A stretch of 64,000 nucleotides of DNA from Agelaius tricolor (Eukaryota > Chordata > Aves > Passeriformes > Icteridae), in contig JALJCS010000050.1 of the NCBI GenBank assembly GCA_023055355.1, positions 2,108,001 through 2,172,000 of the forward strand, in the 5' to 3' direction. Numbering within the stretch: the first letter of the stretch is position 1; every line of letters starts with the position of its first letter. The position numbers were made by a program, and so were the translations under genes. The notes under the pieces are model-generated. The model made no database searches, was not told the origin of the DNA, and saw nothing but the letters and a program-made list of their open reading frames with translations. Shown here one piece after another: positions 11,686 through 23,159 of this stretch.

Positions 11686-12030
11686 AGTCAGCAAGTCCTG
11701 CAGTTGTGCCTGGAAGGCACCTTCAAGACAGAAGCCTCGGCAAGGCTACAGGACAGCAAGTCCTGCACTCTGGTCTCGACGGCTCCTGCCACAAGCACCA
11801 GAGACTCCTGGATTGTGGAGGAGTCACGGATTCAAGGAGTCAAGGATTGTGCTCGGGCCTTGAGGGCACTGGTGGCAGGGATGGGAGATGCCTCTGGGGC
11901 ACCAAGTCCCACACCCTGCTCTCGAGAGCACCTGCAGAAGAGAAGTCTCGGCAAGGCCACGCGTCACCAAGTCCTGTGGCCTGGCCTGGAGCTCAGCTGC
12001 AGGAATAAGGCCTCGCAAAGGCTGCGGGTC
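11686..12030. repeat. Degenerate ~65-bp tandem repeats upstream of MROH-like gene
   Basis: Units starting with CA(G/C)CAAGTCCTG and containing a TCGGCAAGGC(T/C)AC-type motif recur near 11686, 11750, 11897 and 11962, with an irregular spacer between. They lie in the probable 5' region of the MROH-like gene. Confidence 0.65.
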
Positions 12031-12994
12031 AGACAGGAACGAGTGCGCTGTGCGGGTCTCCTCACGGCACGGCTCTGTCCTGTTCTGCCCCGTTGCGTGC
12101 TCCCAGCAGCCGGGCAAGCTTCTATTTCCCACGTGTCACAAAGGAGCCTTGGTCACCGGGTTCTGTTCCATGGCACGGTGAGCGTGCTGCAGCGTGCCAG
12201 CCAGGGCCCTTGCACACACTGCCTTCTGCCCTGGGGCTGCATCCAGCCCAGCCCAAGTGGCCCAGCTTGGAAGGAATCCCTGGCACCAGGTGTCTAAGAC
12301 AGCCCAACAGGGTCTTTAGGACCAGCTGAAACCATCAGGAAACCTGCCCTGCTGTGCGGCCTCAGGGCAGCAGAAGGAGCCCCAGGGCTGCCGACGCAGC
12401 CACGCTGGGAAGGTCACAGGACCTTCCAGAGAAGCTGGCACAGCCTCCTTGGGACGCATCCCAGCTGGTGGCCATCCTAAACCCGCGGGTATGACATGGA
12501 CAGAGAACGTGTGGGCCAGGGCATGAATCCTGCTCTGACCTCTGGGGCCCAGGGAGTGCTGACATCAGCAGGTGTGGCAGAGTCCCTGCCCAAGCAGAGC
12601 TGCCACACCCCCGAGCCCTTGTGCCCATCTCCTGCCCCAGAGACCTGTGCCCCCGGGGGACTTCTGTGCCACAGGAAGCCAAAGCCCACGTGCATTGGGG
12701 GCTGTGCTCCTTCCTGCAGGGGCTGTTGGCAGCAGCACCTGGAGCAACTGCTGGCAACACTTGGTCTCTGCCAGAAAGTCTCACTTCCTGCTGAAATTAT
12801 TTTCTCATTGAAGTCATTTCCTTCAGCACAGAAACATCTTACTGAAGGCACAGAAGAATCGGGGGTTTAAGATTCCTCAATTCAGAAAAGCTTTACTTTC
12901 CATTGCTCAACTCAAGTAGTTCCAAAAAGTTGCAAACTTCCCAAATTCATTGGGATGGCCTGAGAAGGTGGAGAGTTGGAATTTTGCTTCCCAG
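12031..12994. other. No recognised gene
   Basis: Sequence between the repeats upstream of the MROH-like gene and the next provirus. No convincing coding, RNA or element signature was seen. Confidence 0.4.
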
Positions 12995-13637
12995 TGTTAT
13001 AAATGATCAAATTGTGAGCCAAAATTATCAAAAATTTAGCAAAGATTCATTAATTTGTCTGCGAGACCGAATTCCGATGTTCGAAACCACCACAGCCAAA
13101 GAGACAGCGTCGAGCCCGAGTTTGGCACTGGGTGAACCTGGTCCTGACCCCTCGAGATTCAGAGTCTCCCCCATTCACGCACGCTGCTTCTGGCAGTGAG
13201 GTTTTATACAGTTCATTGTGCCCGAGGCAAAGATGACCAAATTTCCTTTGTAACTCTTCACACGCATCGCTGTTTCTTTCCATGTGCAGAGCTGGACAAA
13301 AGCCGGGTCCAGGTGTGCCATTGGTGTCAATCGGCTCCAGGGAAGCCGTGTATGCAGATGTATCAGTTTGGTGCCGCTGACTGTCTTGATAGATGAATTG
13401 GCAAGGCGATAATCGCTCTTGGGTGGCTCCTGAGGACTCGAGAAACCGGTGATCACCGCCCTGGACGCTTCTATCCTTACGTTAAGGCATCGATCGTTAT
13501 CTTAACGTGTGTCCGGGAACTAGTTGAATCTAAATAGACAGCTGCTCCCAGCTGGGATGGTCAAAGACATGCTTTTGGATTTCATAATATTTTTTCCCAT
13601 ACATTAATAGCATGAATTATCCCTACCATATATTACA
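12995..13637 (-). mobile_element. 3' LTR of ERV-B
   Basis: On the minus strand it begins TGTAATATATGG directly after a purine tract and ends ...CATTTATAACA, so TG/CA borders are present (643 bp). It contains the CAAGAGCGATTATCGCC-type U3 segment near 13,400. A shorter alternative end is the TG at 13056. The other LTR of this provirus is missing, so no target-site duplication can be tested. Confidence 0.7.
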
Positions 13638-13654
13638 ATCCCTCCCCTTTTATA
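13638..13654 (-). other. Polypurine tract of ERV-B
   Basis: Minus-strand TAAAAGGGGAGGGA immediately precedes the LTR start. This is the usual second-strand primer site. Confidence 0.8.
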
Positions 13655-13758
13655 TCACTAATTCAATTCATGCTTCTTTTATAGCCCAAATTGCTAAATT
13701 CTTTTTATATCTACTTCTATTTGCCACCATTAAGGGTCTTTCACAAAGAGAGTAACCT

Positions 13759-14619
13759 TTATTCAACTATTCTGTACTTCCCTTGGGGAATACCCTGATA
13801 CTCAGTATTGTTTACACTCGTTTTTGCTCGTTTCTTAAATTTTGCCAATACTTGGGCAGCATTGCTGGCATACTTCTTTTCTCCCAGGCTCATGATCTTA
13901 GGTGTGTTGCTTCCAGAAGCCAACTCCGGGTCCACGGGCACTATTGCTATCTGCATCCCCTGTACGACGGAGTGGATCAGTCTAATAAAACAAGGAATTA
14001 CACATGGCAGGAATAGGATTCCAGCTACTGAACACAGCACGAAGAACATAATTTTATTCCACCAGGCCCCATCAAACAATTTGTCCCACCATGAAGATTG
14101 CAAAATTGAATTCCATATTTGAACAGGGACATGGGCCACTTTCTTGATTTTGTCTGCCAATCCTCTTATGGTCTCCCCATAACTGTCAATCTCAATACAG
14201 CATTCTGATTCATTGAACTTTCCACACACTCCCCCTTCTTCGGCCAGCAAATAGTCTAAAGCTATTCGATTTTGGTACACAAATGCCCATACCTGGGTGT
14301 GCTGCTGACTAAGTAAATCCAGGGCCTCAGAGGTGTGATTTGATACAATTTCCACCACTGCCTGCAGCCGAATCAGCCGGCTCAGTAGGTAAATCGGAGT
14401 CCTATACCCGTAGCTTCCATCTTGAGCCCACGTGCTCGGTCCATAATAATCAATTATTCTTGCAGCTGGCCACTCTTCCTCCCCCCAGGTTTGTTTACCA
14501 CTTATTACAGGTATCATCTTTTTCAAGCTTCTCCTCTCCCTCCTCAGGGTCTCATACAGAGGAGCCCCTAGTAGGTTACTTTTCATTCCAGGGAGAGTAA
14601 AGAAGACTGGCTGGATCAT
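13759..14619 (-). pseudogene. env: ERV-B env, transmembrane subunit region
   Basis: Open frame of 286 codons covering the end of the surface subunit and the transmembrane subunit of a retroviral envelope. Visible parts are a leucine-rich ectodomain helix, a disulphide loop with the motif C-x7-CC (CGKFNESECC), a Trp-rich membrane-proximal stretch, a hydrophobic membrane span (FFVLCSVAGILFLPCV) and a long cytoplasmic tail of about 70 residues. The C-x7-CC spacing is one residue longer than the common C-x6-CC of gammaretroviruses. The frame is intact here, but the upstream surface subunit is broken, so no complete envelope can be made. Confidence 0.85.
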
Positions 14620-16023
14620 GCCCAGAGTGCATGATCCCTTCCACCTCAGGGGTAACTCACTGTATGCCTTTTTCCCACAAATTCAATCAATTCCATCTGG
14701 GGCTTTCCATCTGATATTCGTCCTCCCTGGGTCTCCCCAGTATTCTCTCAGGCCCTCCAAGGATTGGAAAGGGTTGGCTCCAGGATTTTTGACTCAGCAC
14801 AGTCCTATCCTTTTGTTCCATTTGCAATTGGTCTCATTCTTCCGGCTCCAGTACCCCGTAGGGGTTCTGGTTGCCAGACCTTGCCCTTGTTGTTTGAATT
14901 TACCATCAGGGTAGTTACACACGGAGTGTATCCCACCATCTCAGTATATTCCTTTCCTTCCCGACTGATGCAAATAGTTCCAATTACCCTCTGGTCCAAA
15001 ATCTACCCCTCAGGCCTCTGTGCCAACTTTGAGACTTTTGGATTGTCCCATTTCAGAAGCTGTTCCGGAGCCAAACCTTCCCCTTTTCATGGCCATTGCT
15101 GACTTCAGCCCCTCACAAATCCAGCAATTTGACAATCCCAGTTCAGTTGCAATTTCTTGCATCAAATCAATCGATTTCTGTCCGGGGAAGGCAATTCCCC
15201 ATCAGCATATTTTTTCTCAAGTAATTCATACTGTTCTTCCAGAGTTTTTAATCTCTCTCGTTCAATTTGTTTCTTCCTCAGTTCTGACTCCCTTCTCTTC
15301 AATTCCTGAGTGATCTCTCTCATTCTTCCCTCAGGATCCTCACCATCTTGATTTTTCATGAAACAGACAACCCGGTCATATTGCAGGCACACCCTATCAT
15401 CATTCACCTGTGCCAAATCCAATATGATTGGTTCTCTGCTTAAGGTAAACTTGCTATCAAATTTAACAATTCTTCCCATCCAATACATTTTCCCATTCAT
15501 CGTGCATATCCCCAGCCTCGCATTGTCATAACACAATGGGTTCACATGGTGATACGCAACAAAGATCGATTCAGTTTTTCCCCCAACCCACATGGTTCGA
15601 TTGTATTGGTTACAAATAGGGATTGACATTATTTCTGCACTCTGTTTCCATATCTGATGCGTGTGCTCATCTGACTGCCCGTTCCTTGACCCTGCCTCAG
15701 AATTGATACACCAAATCTCCTTGTCCAATTTACATAATTTGACCCTTGTGCCGTTCACCCAACAGTACCTGCCAGGCTCCTTGATGCATTCTTCCGGGGC
15801 TTGGTATGCTGAGGGTTTCCCATCCCCTTGCACAACTGGGACCACCTGAGTGAAACTTCCGCACTCATCTGCAGAGCTCTCGTTTCTGCCTCTCATCGGG
15901 ACCTCAATGTGCAGACTGCGTCCTGCACATGGCCAGGCTCAGGCCAATCAGGATTCCCACCAGGCGTACTCCTCTGCCTTTGCCTCCTCCCCCTGGGGTG
16001 CCACCAGCGGTGGGGCAGACCAT
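14620..16023 (-). pseudogene. env: ERV-B env, surface subunit (broken)
   Basis: Probable start at the ATG at 16023, followed by a glycine-rich leader and a hydrophobic signal-like segment (LVGILIGLSLAM). The body of the surface subunit lies in another frame at 15896-15162, with many Cys and N-glycosylation sites, so a frameshift lies near 15,930. A further break near 15,165 precedes a CWIC motif (15126-15115), the counterpart of the CxxC isomerase-type motif of gammaretroviral surface subunits. Unusually, the stretch before the break is a highly charged helix with a heptad-like pattern (about 45 residues). Defective. Confidence 0.7.
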
Positions 16024-16096
16024 CTTCACAGCAGCAGGAGTATTCTTCAGGGAACACATTTTCTGACCTAGCCGCATACCTCCTTTTCAAGGCACC

Positions 16097-16447
16097 TCAC
16101 CGTGAAACCTTGATGGCATCTGAGCTGCACGGTACCTTGATTGATTTCCGGCACTCCACATCCAGAATCTCTGCCTTTGATCTAAGCTTTCCACGCACGC
16201 CATTCTGAAAAATCTGAAACCACTCCTGTGAATCTAATTCAATGATCCCTAGATTTGTGGCTAGGGTTAGGATTCGGTCAGGCAGCTCAAGCTCCTCCTC
16301 CAGACACTGAGTGCACAACCCCTTTGGCCTCTGTCCCCTTCTACAGTGTACAACAAACACCCCCTGACAGTATTCACATTTGAAATGTACAAACAGATAG
16401 CATACACAGTCAGACAGTCTACAACCTGTCCAATCACTGTTGGTCAT
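16097..16447 (-). CDS. Unassigned 116-residue Cys-rich ORF between pol and env of ERV-B
   Basis: An uninterrupted ORF whose ATG overlaps the integrase stop (ATGA) and which ends 73 bp before the probable env start. I do not recognise it. It has a cysteine-rich N-terminal half with CEYC, a following HC and CTQC, a spacing that could bind zinc. The charged C-terminal half (EEELELPDRIL... and SKAEILDVECRKS) has no membrane segment. Its position fits neither integrase nor an envelope leader. It is intact whereas pol is broken in several places. It may be an accessory ORF of this virus lineage, a captured sequence, or a chance frame. Confidence 0.5.
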   Translation of the reverse strand: MTNSDWTGCRLSDCVCYLFVHFKCEYCQGVFVVHCRRGQRPKGLCTQCLEEELELPDRILTLATNLGIIELDSQEWFQIFQNGVRGKLRSKAEILDVECRKSIKVPCSSDAIKVSR

Positions 16448-17480
16448 TTACAAGGATGTTGGAGTCTGAGTTTCAAGTCGCCTGGGGAAGAAGTGACCTT
16501 CCACTTGGGCACTTCCTCCTGATGTTGGACTTTCTTCACCCTAGATGCGTGCGTCCAGCCTTTCTCCACCATCCGAATGGCTGGGTCTGTTGTCAGGAGC
16601 ACAAGAAAGGGGCCTTCCCAGTGAGGGGAGAGGGGTACATCTTTCCACACTTTCACAAGCACTCTGTCACCCGGTTGGATTTTGTGGATAGTGAATCCCA
16701 GAGAAGGACTCTGAGATATTATCCCTTGTTTCCTGAGTTCTGACAGTCCTCAAGCCTGGGGTGTCCCACCGGCATCCCATGTCTATATGGCATCCCATAC
16801 AGCATTTCAAACTGTGAGAGTCCCGTCTCTGAATGAGGCATCATCCTGATATTAAGCAATGCTAGAGGCAGGCATTTCAACCACGACATCTGAATTTCTA
16901 AAATTAATTTAGACAACTGCACTTTCCAAGTCGGATTCGTCCTTTCCACTTGTCCTGAGCCCTGGGGATGCCACAGAGTGTGGTATTCCCACCGAATGCC
17001 TAGCACATCAGCCATCTACTTAATAATCTTTGATGTAAAATGTGTTCCTTGGTCTGAATCAATGCAATTCACCACCCCATACTGGGGTACAATTTCCTCG
17101 AGTAATTTTCTGGACACTGTCTGAGCCGTTGCCCATGGGCTAGGAAAAGCCTCCACCCAATGCGTCAATTTGTCCACAATCACAAGCACAAATTTGAATC
17201 TCCCCACTTTTGGCAATTCTGTGAAACCAACTAGAATTCTTTCAAATGGTTGGTACGCTACAGGGCGATTCTCCAGGATGGCCTGTTTTGCCCTTGTCTT
17301 GTTGACTTTCTGGCAAATCAGGCATCCTTGTACCTCTTGTTTGGGCAATTCGTAAATTCCCTTGCACCTGAAAAATTTCAAAAATTGCTCCGCCAGGGCC
17401 TGTGCCCCCCAGTGTGTTCGCTGGTGCAGTTTCCACAAAATCCTCCTGGTAAAACCTTTTAGAAACTGGTTCTCTCCCAT
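16444..17480 (-). pseudogene. pol: ERV-B integrase (broken)
   Basis: N-terminal HHCC zinc module (HQRTH and CLICQK), catalytic core and C-terminal SH3-like part (HWEGPFLVLL, HASRVKKV) are recognisable. The first core Asp is lost: the motif preceding FTELP reads VG (GGT codon) instead of the usual Asp. The second Asp (SDQGTHF) and the Glu (QVERTN) are present. There is an in-frame stop at 17018-17016 and frameshifts near 17,460 and 16,700. Inactive. Confidence 0.85.
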
Positions 17481-18372
17481 CAGGTAATCTCCACTTACCT
17501 TCTTTCAATTTTCCTCCAATCTTCTCATAACATTCAATCTCCTCTTGAGAGGGCTGTGGAGGATCATCTAGGACCTCAGTCCCTTTGATCTCCGGGGGAT
17601 TCACCGTCATCAGTGCCACGGTCTTGGCTTCCTGGTCCGCCAAATTGTTTCCCCTGGTTCGGAACTGAATCCCTGCCTGGTGTCCCTTTACATGGAGCAC
17701 CGCAGTTTCCTCCGGCCCCCTTAGAGCTTCTAAGATTTGCCGGATCAATTCTCCGTGCATCAGTCCCTTCCTCCTTGTGTTGATCAGCCCCCTTTCCTCC
17801 CAGATTTTCCCAAAAGTGTGAACCACTCCAAAGGCATACCTAGAATCTGTAAAAATTGTTCCCTTTCTCCCTTTCAGTCCCTTCAAGGCTCTCAGAACTG
17901 CATACAGTTCGCATGCCTGTGCTGACCAACTCGCACTCAGGGCACCTGCTTTAATCACTTTTCCCGTCTGTCCATCCACGACTGCGTATCCTGATTTCCT
18001 TTTCCCATCAACTACCCTGCTTGATCCATCCACAAACCACTTCTCTCCTTCATCCAGCTCTTCCTCTTCTAAATCCTCTCTGATCTTTGTTTGTAATTCA
18101 ACCACCTCCATGCAATCGTGAACAAGCTCCTCTGAAGCTTCCCCAAACAAAAACTCTGCAGGGTTCTGTGCGGTCGTTGTTCTCAATTCCAAATCCTGCC
18201 AGTGAATCAAAATGGCCTCATCCTTCAGCAATCTAGCATCAGTGAGCCATTTGTCTGCCTTCTGCTGTAGTATGTCCCGCACGTTGTGCGGTGCAAATAC
18301 TACCAATGGTGCGCCGGAGGTTGCCTTCTTGGCTTCCTCCACCAGCAATGCTGCAGCGACAATCGCCTGCAC
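17481..18372 (-). pseudogene. pol: ERV-B connection / RNase H region
   Basis: Long open stretch (its frame runs from 18372 to 17242) carrying RNase H residues: WFVDGSS (Asp), ACELYAV (Glu), FTDSRYA (Asp) and KGHQ...NNLADQ (His, Asp). The catalytic set looks complete, but the segment is separated from the reverse transcriptase and integrase by frameshifts at about 18,390 and 17,460. Confidence 0.85.
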
Positions 18373-19393
18373 GCAGGTGGGCCAGCCCTGCTGACCGGAT
18401 CCAAAAGCCTCGACAAGTAACCCACCGGTGTCCTGACCCCTGCCCAGTCCTGTGTCAGCACCCCATGTGCTGCGTGACTGCTCACGTCCACAAACAACTG
18501 AAAGGGTTTCTTCACATCAGGGAGGCTCAGCACTGGTGCTGCTGTGAGTGCTTCCTTGACTCCCCTGAATTCCTCTTCGTCTTTCTCCGTCCATTTGATT
18601 CGGTCTGTGGTGAGTTTCTCGTATAGAAACTTCACCTTTTCGCTGTACCCTTCAATCCACTGCTGGCAATATCCCAACAACCCCAAAAGCTGTCTGACCT
18701 CCCTTTTTGTTTGCGGGGTGGTAAGGCAATAATCCCTGCCACCCTCTCTGGATCCAATTTCTTTTTTCCCCTGGTTAACCAGTGTCCCAAGTACCTGACC
18801 TTGGGCTCTGTGAACTGCAACTTTGGCTTCGACACCTTCAACCCCTTTTCCCCTAAAAAGTTCAAAAGCTCAATGGTGCTCACCCTTACAACCTCCTCCC
18901 TTGGGCCTGCAACCAACAAATCACCTACATATTGTAGCAATTTTGTCCTCTCTGTTGGTACAAAATGACTCAACACCTGCTCAAGTGCATGCCTGAATAA
19001 ATTCAGGGAATCCACGAAGCCCTGAGGCAACGATGTCCACCTGAGCTGCTGCTTTCTGTTCGTCTCCGGGTCTTCTCACTGAAATGCAAAATAAGTGTCC
19101 TCAGGAGAAATGTTATTCAACAAAGTGTAAGGATTTGAGACCATGGGGAACAAAGTCTTAGTGCTCTGATTCGCAGCCCTTAATTTTTGCACCAGCCTAA
19201 TGCTCCCATCTGTCTTTTTCACAGCAAAAATTGAGGTGTTGTGCCGACACATGCATGGCTCAGACGTTCCTTTCTTTATCAATTTGTTAATGACTGGTTT
19301 CAATCCCTTTCTCCCCTCCATGGAGGGGGGATATTGTTTGACCCGTATATTGTTTGACCCGTATAGGGTCTTCTGGTCTCCCAATTTCGACAC
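18300..19393 (-). pseudogene. pol: ERV-B reverse transcriptase (broken)
   Basis: Gamma-type reverse transcriptase. The N-terminal part (VKQYPPSMEGRKGLKP) runs 19393-19076 and ends at a TGA where the family has Trp. The same frame resumes at 19030 with LPQG-like and active-site segments. The active-site box reads YVGD instead of YVDD (GGT for the first Asp), which removes a metal ligand. Frameshifts follow near 18,715 and 18,390. Confidence 0.85.
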
Positions 19394-19402
19394 AAATCCG
19401 CT

Positions 19403-19825
19403 CTAGTCCAACCTCCCAGCTTCCCCTTCAACATACCACACCTTCGGGTCTATTTTCTCCTCTTCCTGAACAGTGAGTTTATACATTCTCACCCTGAGCC
19501 GGGAATTCTCCACTGTCAAGCCGATTTCTAGGGCTACCATCATGTCCCGCCCCAGTAAATTAAAATCCGCATCCCATATCATTAATATATGTCCTGTACG
19601 TCTTTTGTTTTCCGTTTCTATTTCTACATCTTTTATGATCGGAAGCTCAAAGGGTTCCCCTTTTGCCCCGATTACCATCAGTGAGTCGTCACTCAGAGAG
19701 CACCCTTGTGGCAGCTGCTGCACCGCTGTCCGTTCCGCCCCCGAGTCTACCATAAACCACATCTCCTGACTGTGGGGTCCTACTTTTAATTTTATCAAGG
19801 GCTCCCTCGGTGTTCCGGACCCCAA
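19403..19825 (-). pseudogene. pro: ERV-B protease region
   Basis: Aspartic protease with the catalytic VDSGAER box, a flap-like segment and the LLGRDMM C-terminal box. It is in the same frame as gag, downstream of a single TAG, which is the gammaretroviral arrangement. A TAG at 19405-19403 separates it from the reverse transcriptase. Confidence 0.85.
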
Positions 19826-19846
19826 ACTGAGAAGCCCCTGACACCC

Positions 19847-21130
19847 CTAAACTTCTTGAAACATTGCCTGGTCCTTGGCTTTGCTGGGACAATTCCTTCG
19901 GATGTGTCCCTTTTGCTTGCAGTAATAGCACTCGAAATCTCTCTTCTGATCATTTGATCCTTTTCCTTGGGAAGAGTTCTGTTTCTTTGCCAGCGCCTTC
20001 TTCGCCGTGTCTCTGACCTGCTCCTGTTTTTGTGCTTCCCTTACCACAGCTACCAATACCTTAGCTTGGATCTTCTGTTTCTCTTCGTCTCGTCTCATGT
20101 CGACTTTCTGGGCTTCCTGAAGCAGCTCCTGCAACCCCTTTTCCTGCCACCCATGTATCTTTTCTAACTTTTTCCAAATGTCCTCCCAGGATTTTGCTAC
20201 AAATTGAGTTTTTAGCAAAACCGCCTGGATCGGAGAATCGAGATCCATGCCCAAATACATTCTCAAGCCCTTGCGGAGCCTCTCCAACCATTCCGTGGGA
20301 GTTTCATCTTTTCCCTGGCACTCTCTGAGTACCTTCCTCATATTCTGTCCCTTGGATACGGCTTCCCTGATATCCTGAATTATCATATTTCTTAAAATTA
20401 TCATTTTCTGCCTCCCCTCCTCTTTCTGGGCATTCCAGGACAATTTTTGGTTTGGCCATCTCTCATCCCCGCTTTCCCTGTTGGGGTTTCTCTTTTCCCA
20501 GTCTTTGATCACTGCTAGTCTGATCATGTCCCTCTCCTCATTGTTGAACAGCGATCTCATGATCGCTTGGAGATCCTCCTAGGTGTAGGTGCTGGTCCCT
20601 AGAATTTCATCTAGCCTTTCTGCCACCCCCAAAGGAGCATCCATTAATTTTCCCATCTCTTTCTTGAATGCTCGCACATCACTGGTGTCTATCGGGGCGT
20701 GTACAAAGCCAATAACTCCAGGAGCCATCGGCACCTCCCGTAAAGGGAAGAAACAGGGCTTCTCTTCCTCATCGTCACTGTCTCTCGTGGTTGCCCTCCT
20801 CATTCGCTGCCTCGTTCAATAGGCCAAGGGAGATCTGACTTTGGGGATGGTTACCTGTTTTTCTTCAGTTTTGGGAAGGGTCGACAGCAGCGGTTGCTCA
20901 CATGGGAGCGGAGTCGCCGCCGCTTGTTCACGTGGAGGGGAAGGCGCCACAGCCTGCTCTGGTGGGAGCCTGGAGGAGTGGGGGGATCGGCCCAGGCTCT
21001 GTGCTTGTTCAGGATCCCCGAGTGCAGCAAACGGGAGAGTTCCCGGCTGGGAGAGGCCCCGCTCAGAGGGAGTCGCTGGCCCAGGAGAGCTCCAAGGGCT
21101 CCTTTTGGAGTGCTGTTTGCAGGGCCCCAA
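19847..21130 (-). pseudogene. gag: ERV-B gag (linker, capsid, nucleocapsid), 5'-truncated
   Basis: One frame from 21130 to 19847 with two internal stops (20818-20816 and 20581-20579). It shows a proline-rich linker, a capsid resembling that of ERV-A, and a single nucleocapsid zinc knuckle CYYCKQKGHIRRNC. It ends in TAG at 19849-19847, followed in the same frame by GGG TGT CAG GGG and the protease, a context like the read-through site of gammaretroviruses. Matrix, leader and 5' LTR are missing; recognisable viral sequence stops near 21,130. Confidence 0.85.
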
Positions 21131-21424
21131 GAGAGGGGCTTCAGTCCCAGCAATGGCTCATCCTGGCTGCACTGGGCACCTACAGCTTTCTTTGGCAGGG
21201 TGAGAACAGGGATCTTGTGCCACTGAGGGAACAAAACCAGTTCCCAGGGCTGCTGCTAAAGGAACCAGGAGCTGGTTGGGCAGCAGCAGTGCCTGGAGCA
21301 GACAGTGTTTGTGATGAGCTGCAGAGGAGCTGAGCCCAGGGGCTGTTGGCCAAGGCCGAGGCCCAAGGAGCATTTCTCAGCTGGCAGGGCGGCCTCAGAA
21401 GGGCAGGGGGGAATGCACCAGCAC

Positions 21425-22460
21425 AGGGCCATGGAACCAAGGCACCATTGTGACACTGTGGGGCCCTGTGAGACCAAGGGACCATTGTGACACGGGTGGG
21501 CCTCATGGAACCAAGGGGACCGTACTGACACTGTGTGGCTCCATGGAATGTAGGGATCACTGTGACACTGAGAGGCCTCATCAAACCAAGGGTCCATTGT
21601 GACACCAGGGGACCTCATGGCACCATGGAGACCATTATGACACTTTGGGGTGTCATGGAACCAAGGGGCCATTGTGACATTGCAAGACTCCATGGAACCA
21701 AAGGTTCATTGTGACAGTGCAAGGCCTCATGGAACCATGCAAAGACAATTAAGACACTTTACAGCCTCATGGAACCAAGGAGCCATTGTGACACTGAGGG
21801 GCACCATGGAATCACAGAGACCATTGTGCCTCTGGGGGTCCCCACAGAACCAAGAGGACCATTGTGGTATTGTGGGGCCTCGTGAAACCAAGAGGCCTTT
21901 GTGACAGTGCAGGGCTGCATGCAACCAAAGGTCCATTGTGACACTGCAGGGCCTCATGTCATCACTGGTCCATTGTGACACTGGGCAAGCAAAGGAGACC
22001 ATTGGGACACTGCAGGGCTGCATGGAACCAAAGCTCCAGGGTGACACAGAGTGGCCTCCTGTCATCAATGGTCCATTGTGACACTGTGGAGCCAGAGGAG
22101 ACCATTGTGACACAGCAAATCCCCAGGGTCCAAAGGTCCATTGTGACATTGCAGGGCTCATGGAGCAGAGGAGTCACGCGACATTGTGGGGCCTGGGGAA
22201 CCAGGGAGACCATTGTGACACTGCAAGGCCTCATGGAATCCTTGGGACCACTGTGACACTGCGGGGCCTTATGACACCTGGGGGCCACTGTGACATTGTG
22301 GGACCCCATCGAACCTGGGGGCCAGTGTGACACTGCAGGTCTTCTTGTAATCAAGGGGCCATTGTGACACTGCTGGAACCCATGGAATCAAGTCACCCTT
22401 ATGACACTGCGGGGCCCCATGGATCCAAGGCACCGTTGTGACACTCTGGAGCCCCATAAA
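21425..22460. repeat. 37-bp minisatellite, about 28 units
   Basis: Diverged units containing CATGGAACCAAGGG and CCATTGTGACACTG recur every ~37 bp. Pieces of the same repeat reappear at 24,466-24,558 and 25,155-25,310, so the original array was longer and has been split by insertions. Long ORFs across it are repeat artefacts. Confidence 0.85.
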
Positions 22461-22539
22461 ACCAAGGGAACACAGAACAGCTCTTGCTGGTTTGGCCTCC
22501 CATGGGCTGCCTGACTGGTCCAAGGGACCTTTGCATGTT

Positions 22540-23035
22540 GAGGGTCACTTCTCATCTGCTGCTGAAACACTGGGGCTCTGTGCTTTCCTTCCCAATAGAT
22601 ATGAACTGTCCTTCTGCTCCAGGCACCCATGGCCAGAATTGGGATTTCACCTCCAAATTTCCTTCAGTCCAGGGATTGTTCCCATAGGAATATTGCCAGG
22701 ACAATTCTGTCTAGCAGTGGTTTCACAATGGTCACCTCTCATCTGTCCCCAAAACATTGGGGGAGGCTTCATGCTGTCCTTCCCATGGGAAAGAATTGTC
22801 CTGCTTCTCCAGGTGCCCATGGCCGAGATTGGGTTTCCACCTCCAAAATTCCCTAAATCCAAAATCTGCTATTACTGACAAGTCTGGCTGGCTTTGGCCT
22901 ACTGAGGCTCTCACCTGCCTTCAAAACCTTGGAGCTCTGTGCTTTCCTTCCTATGGAAAAGAACTGTCCTTCTCAGCCAGGTGCCCATGGCCACAATTAG
23001 GATTGCACCTCCAACATTGCCTGTTGTGACAGACT
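22540..23035. repeat. Three tandem ~170-190-bp units
   Basis: Each unit has a TCTCATCTG/TCACCTG start, TGCTTTCCTTCC, GAACTGTCCT, then CCCATGGCC (22624, 22814, 22982) and TTTCACCTCCAAA-type ends. This is a low-copy satellite beside the 37-bp array. Confidence 0.7.
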
Positions 23036-23159
23036 GGAGGAGATTGTTGGCTCCAAACATTTTGTGTGTGGGGGAGGAAGGGGCAGGTCGGGCCTTGCCC
23101 TGCCCTGTAAGCCCAGCCCTGCCCTGCCCTGTGACCCCAATGCCCCCAGGGGCCTCCAG

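Noticed and set aside
10999..12297. 432-codon plus-strand frame
   Set aside because: It runs antisense through MROH-like exons, the GGGAT array and upstream repeats. The WDGMGWDGM stretch is the pentamer translated.
21425..22460. Possible CRISPR-like or zinc-finger array in the 37-bp repeat
   Set aside because: Repeats are contiguous and diverged with no unique spacers, and the context is a vertebrate genome. It is a minisatellite.
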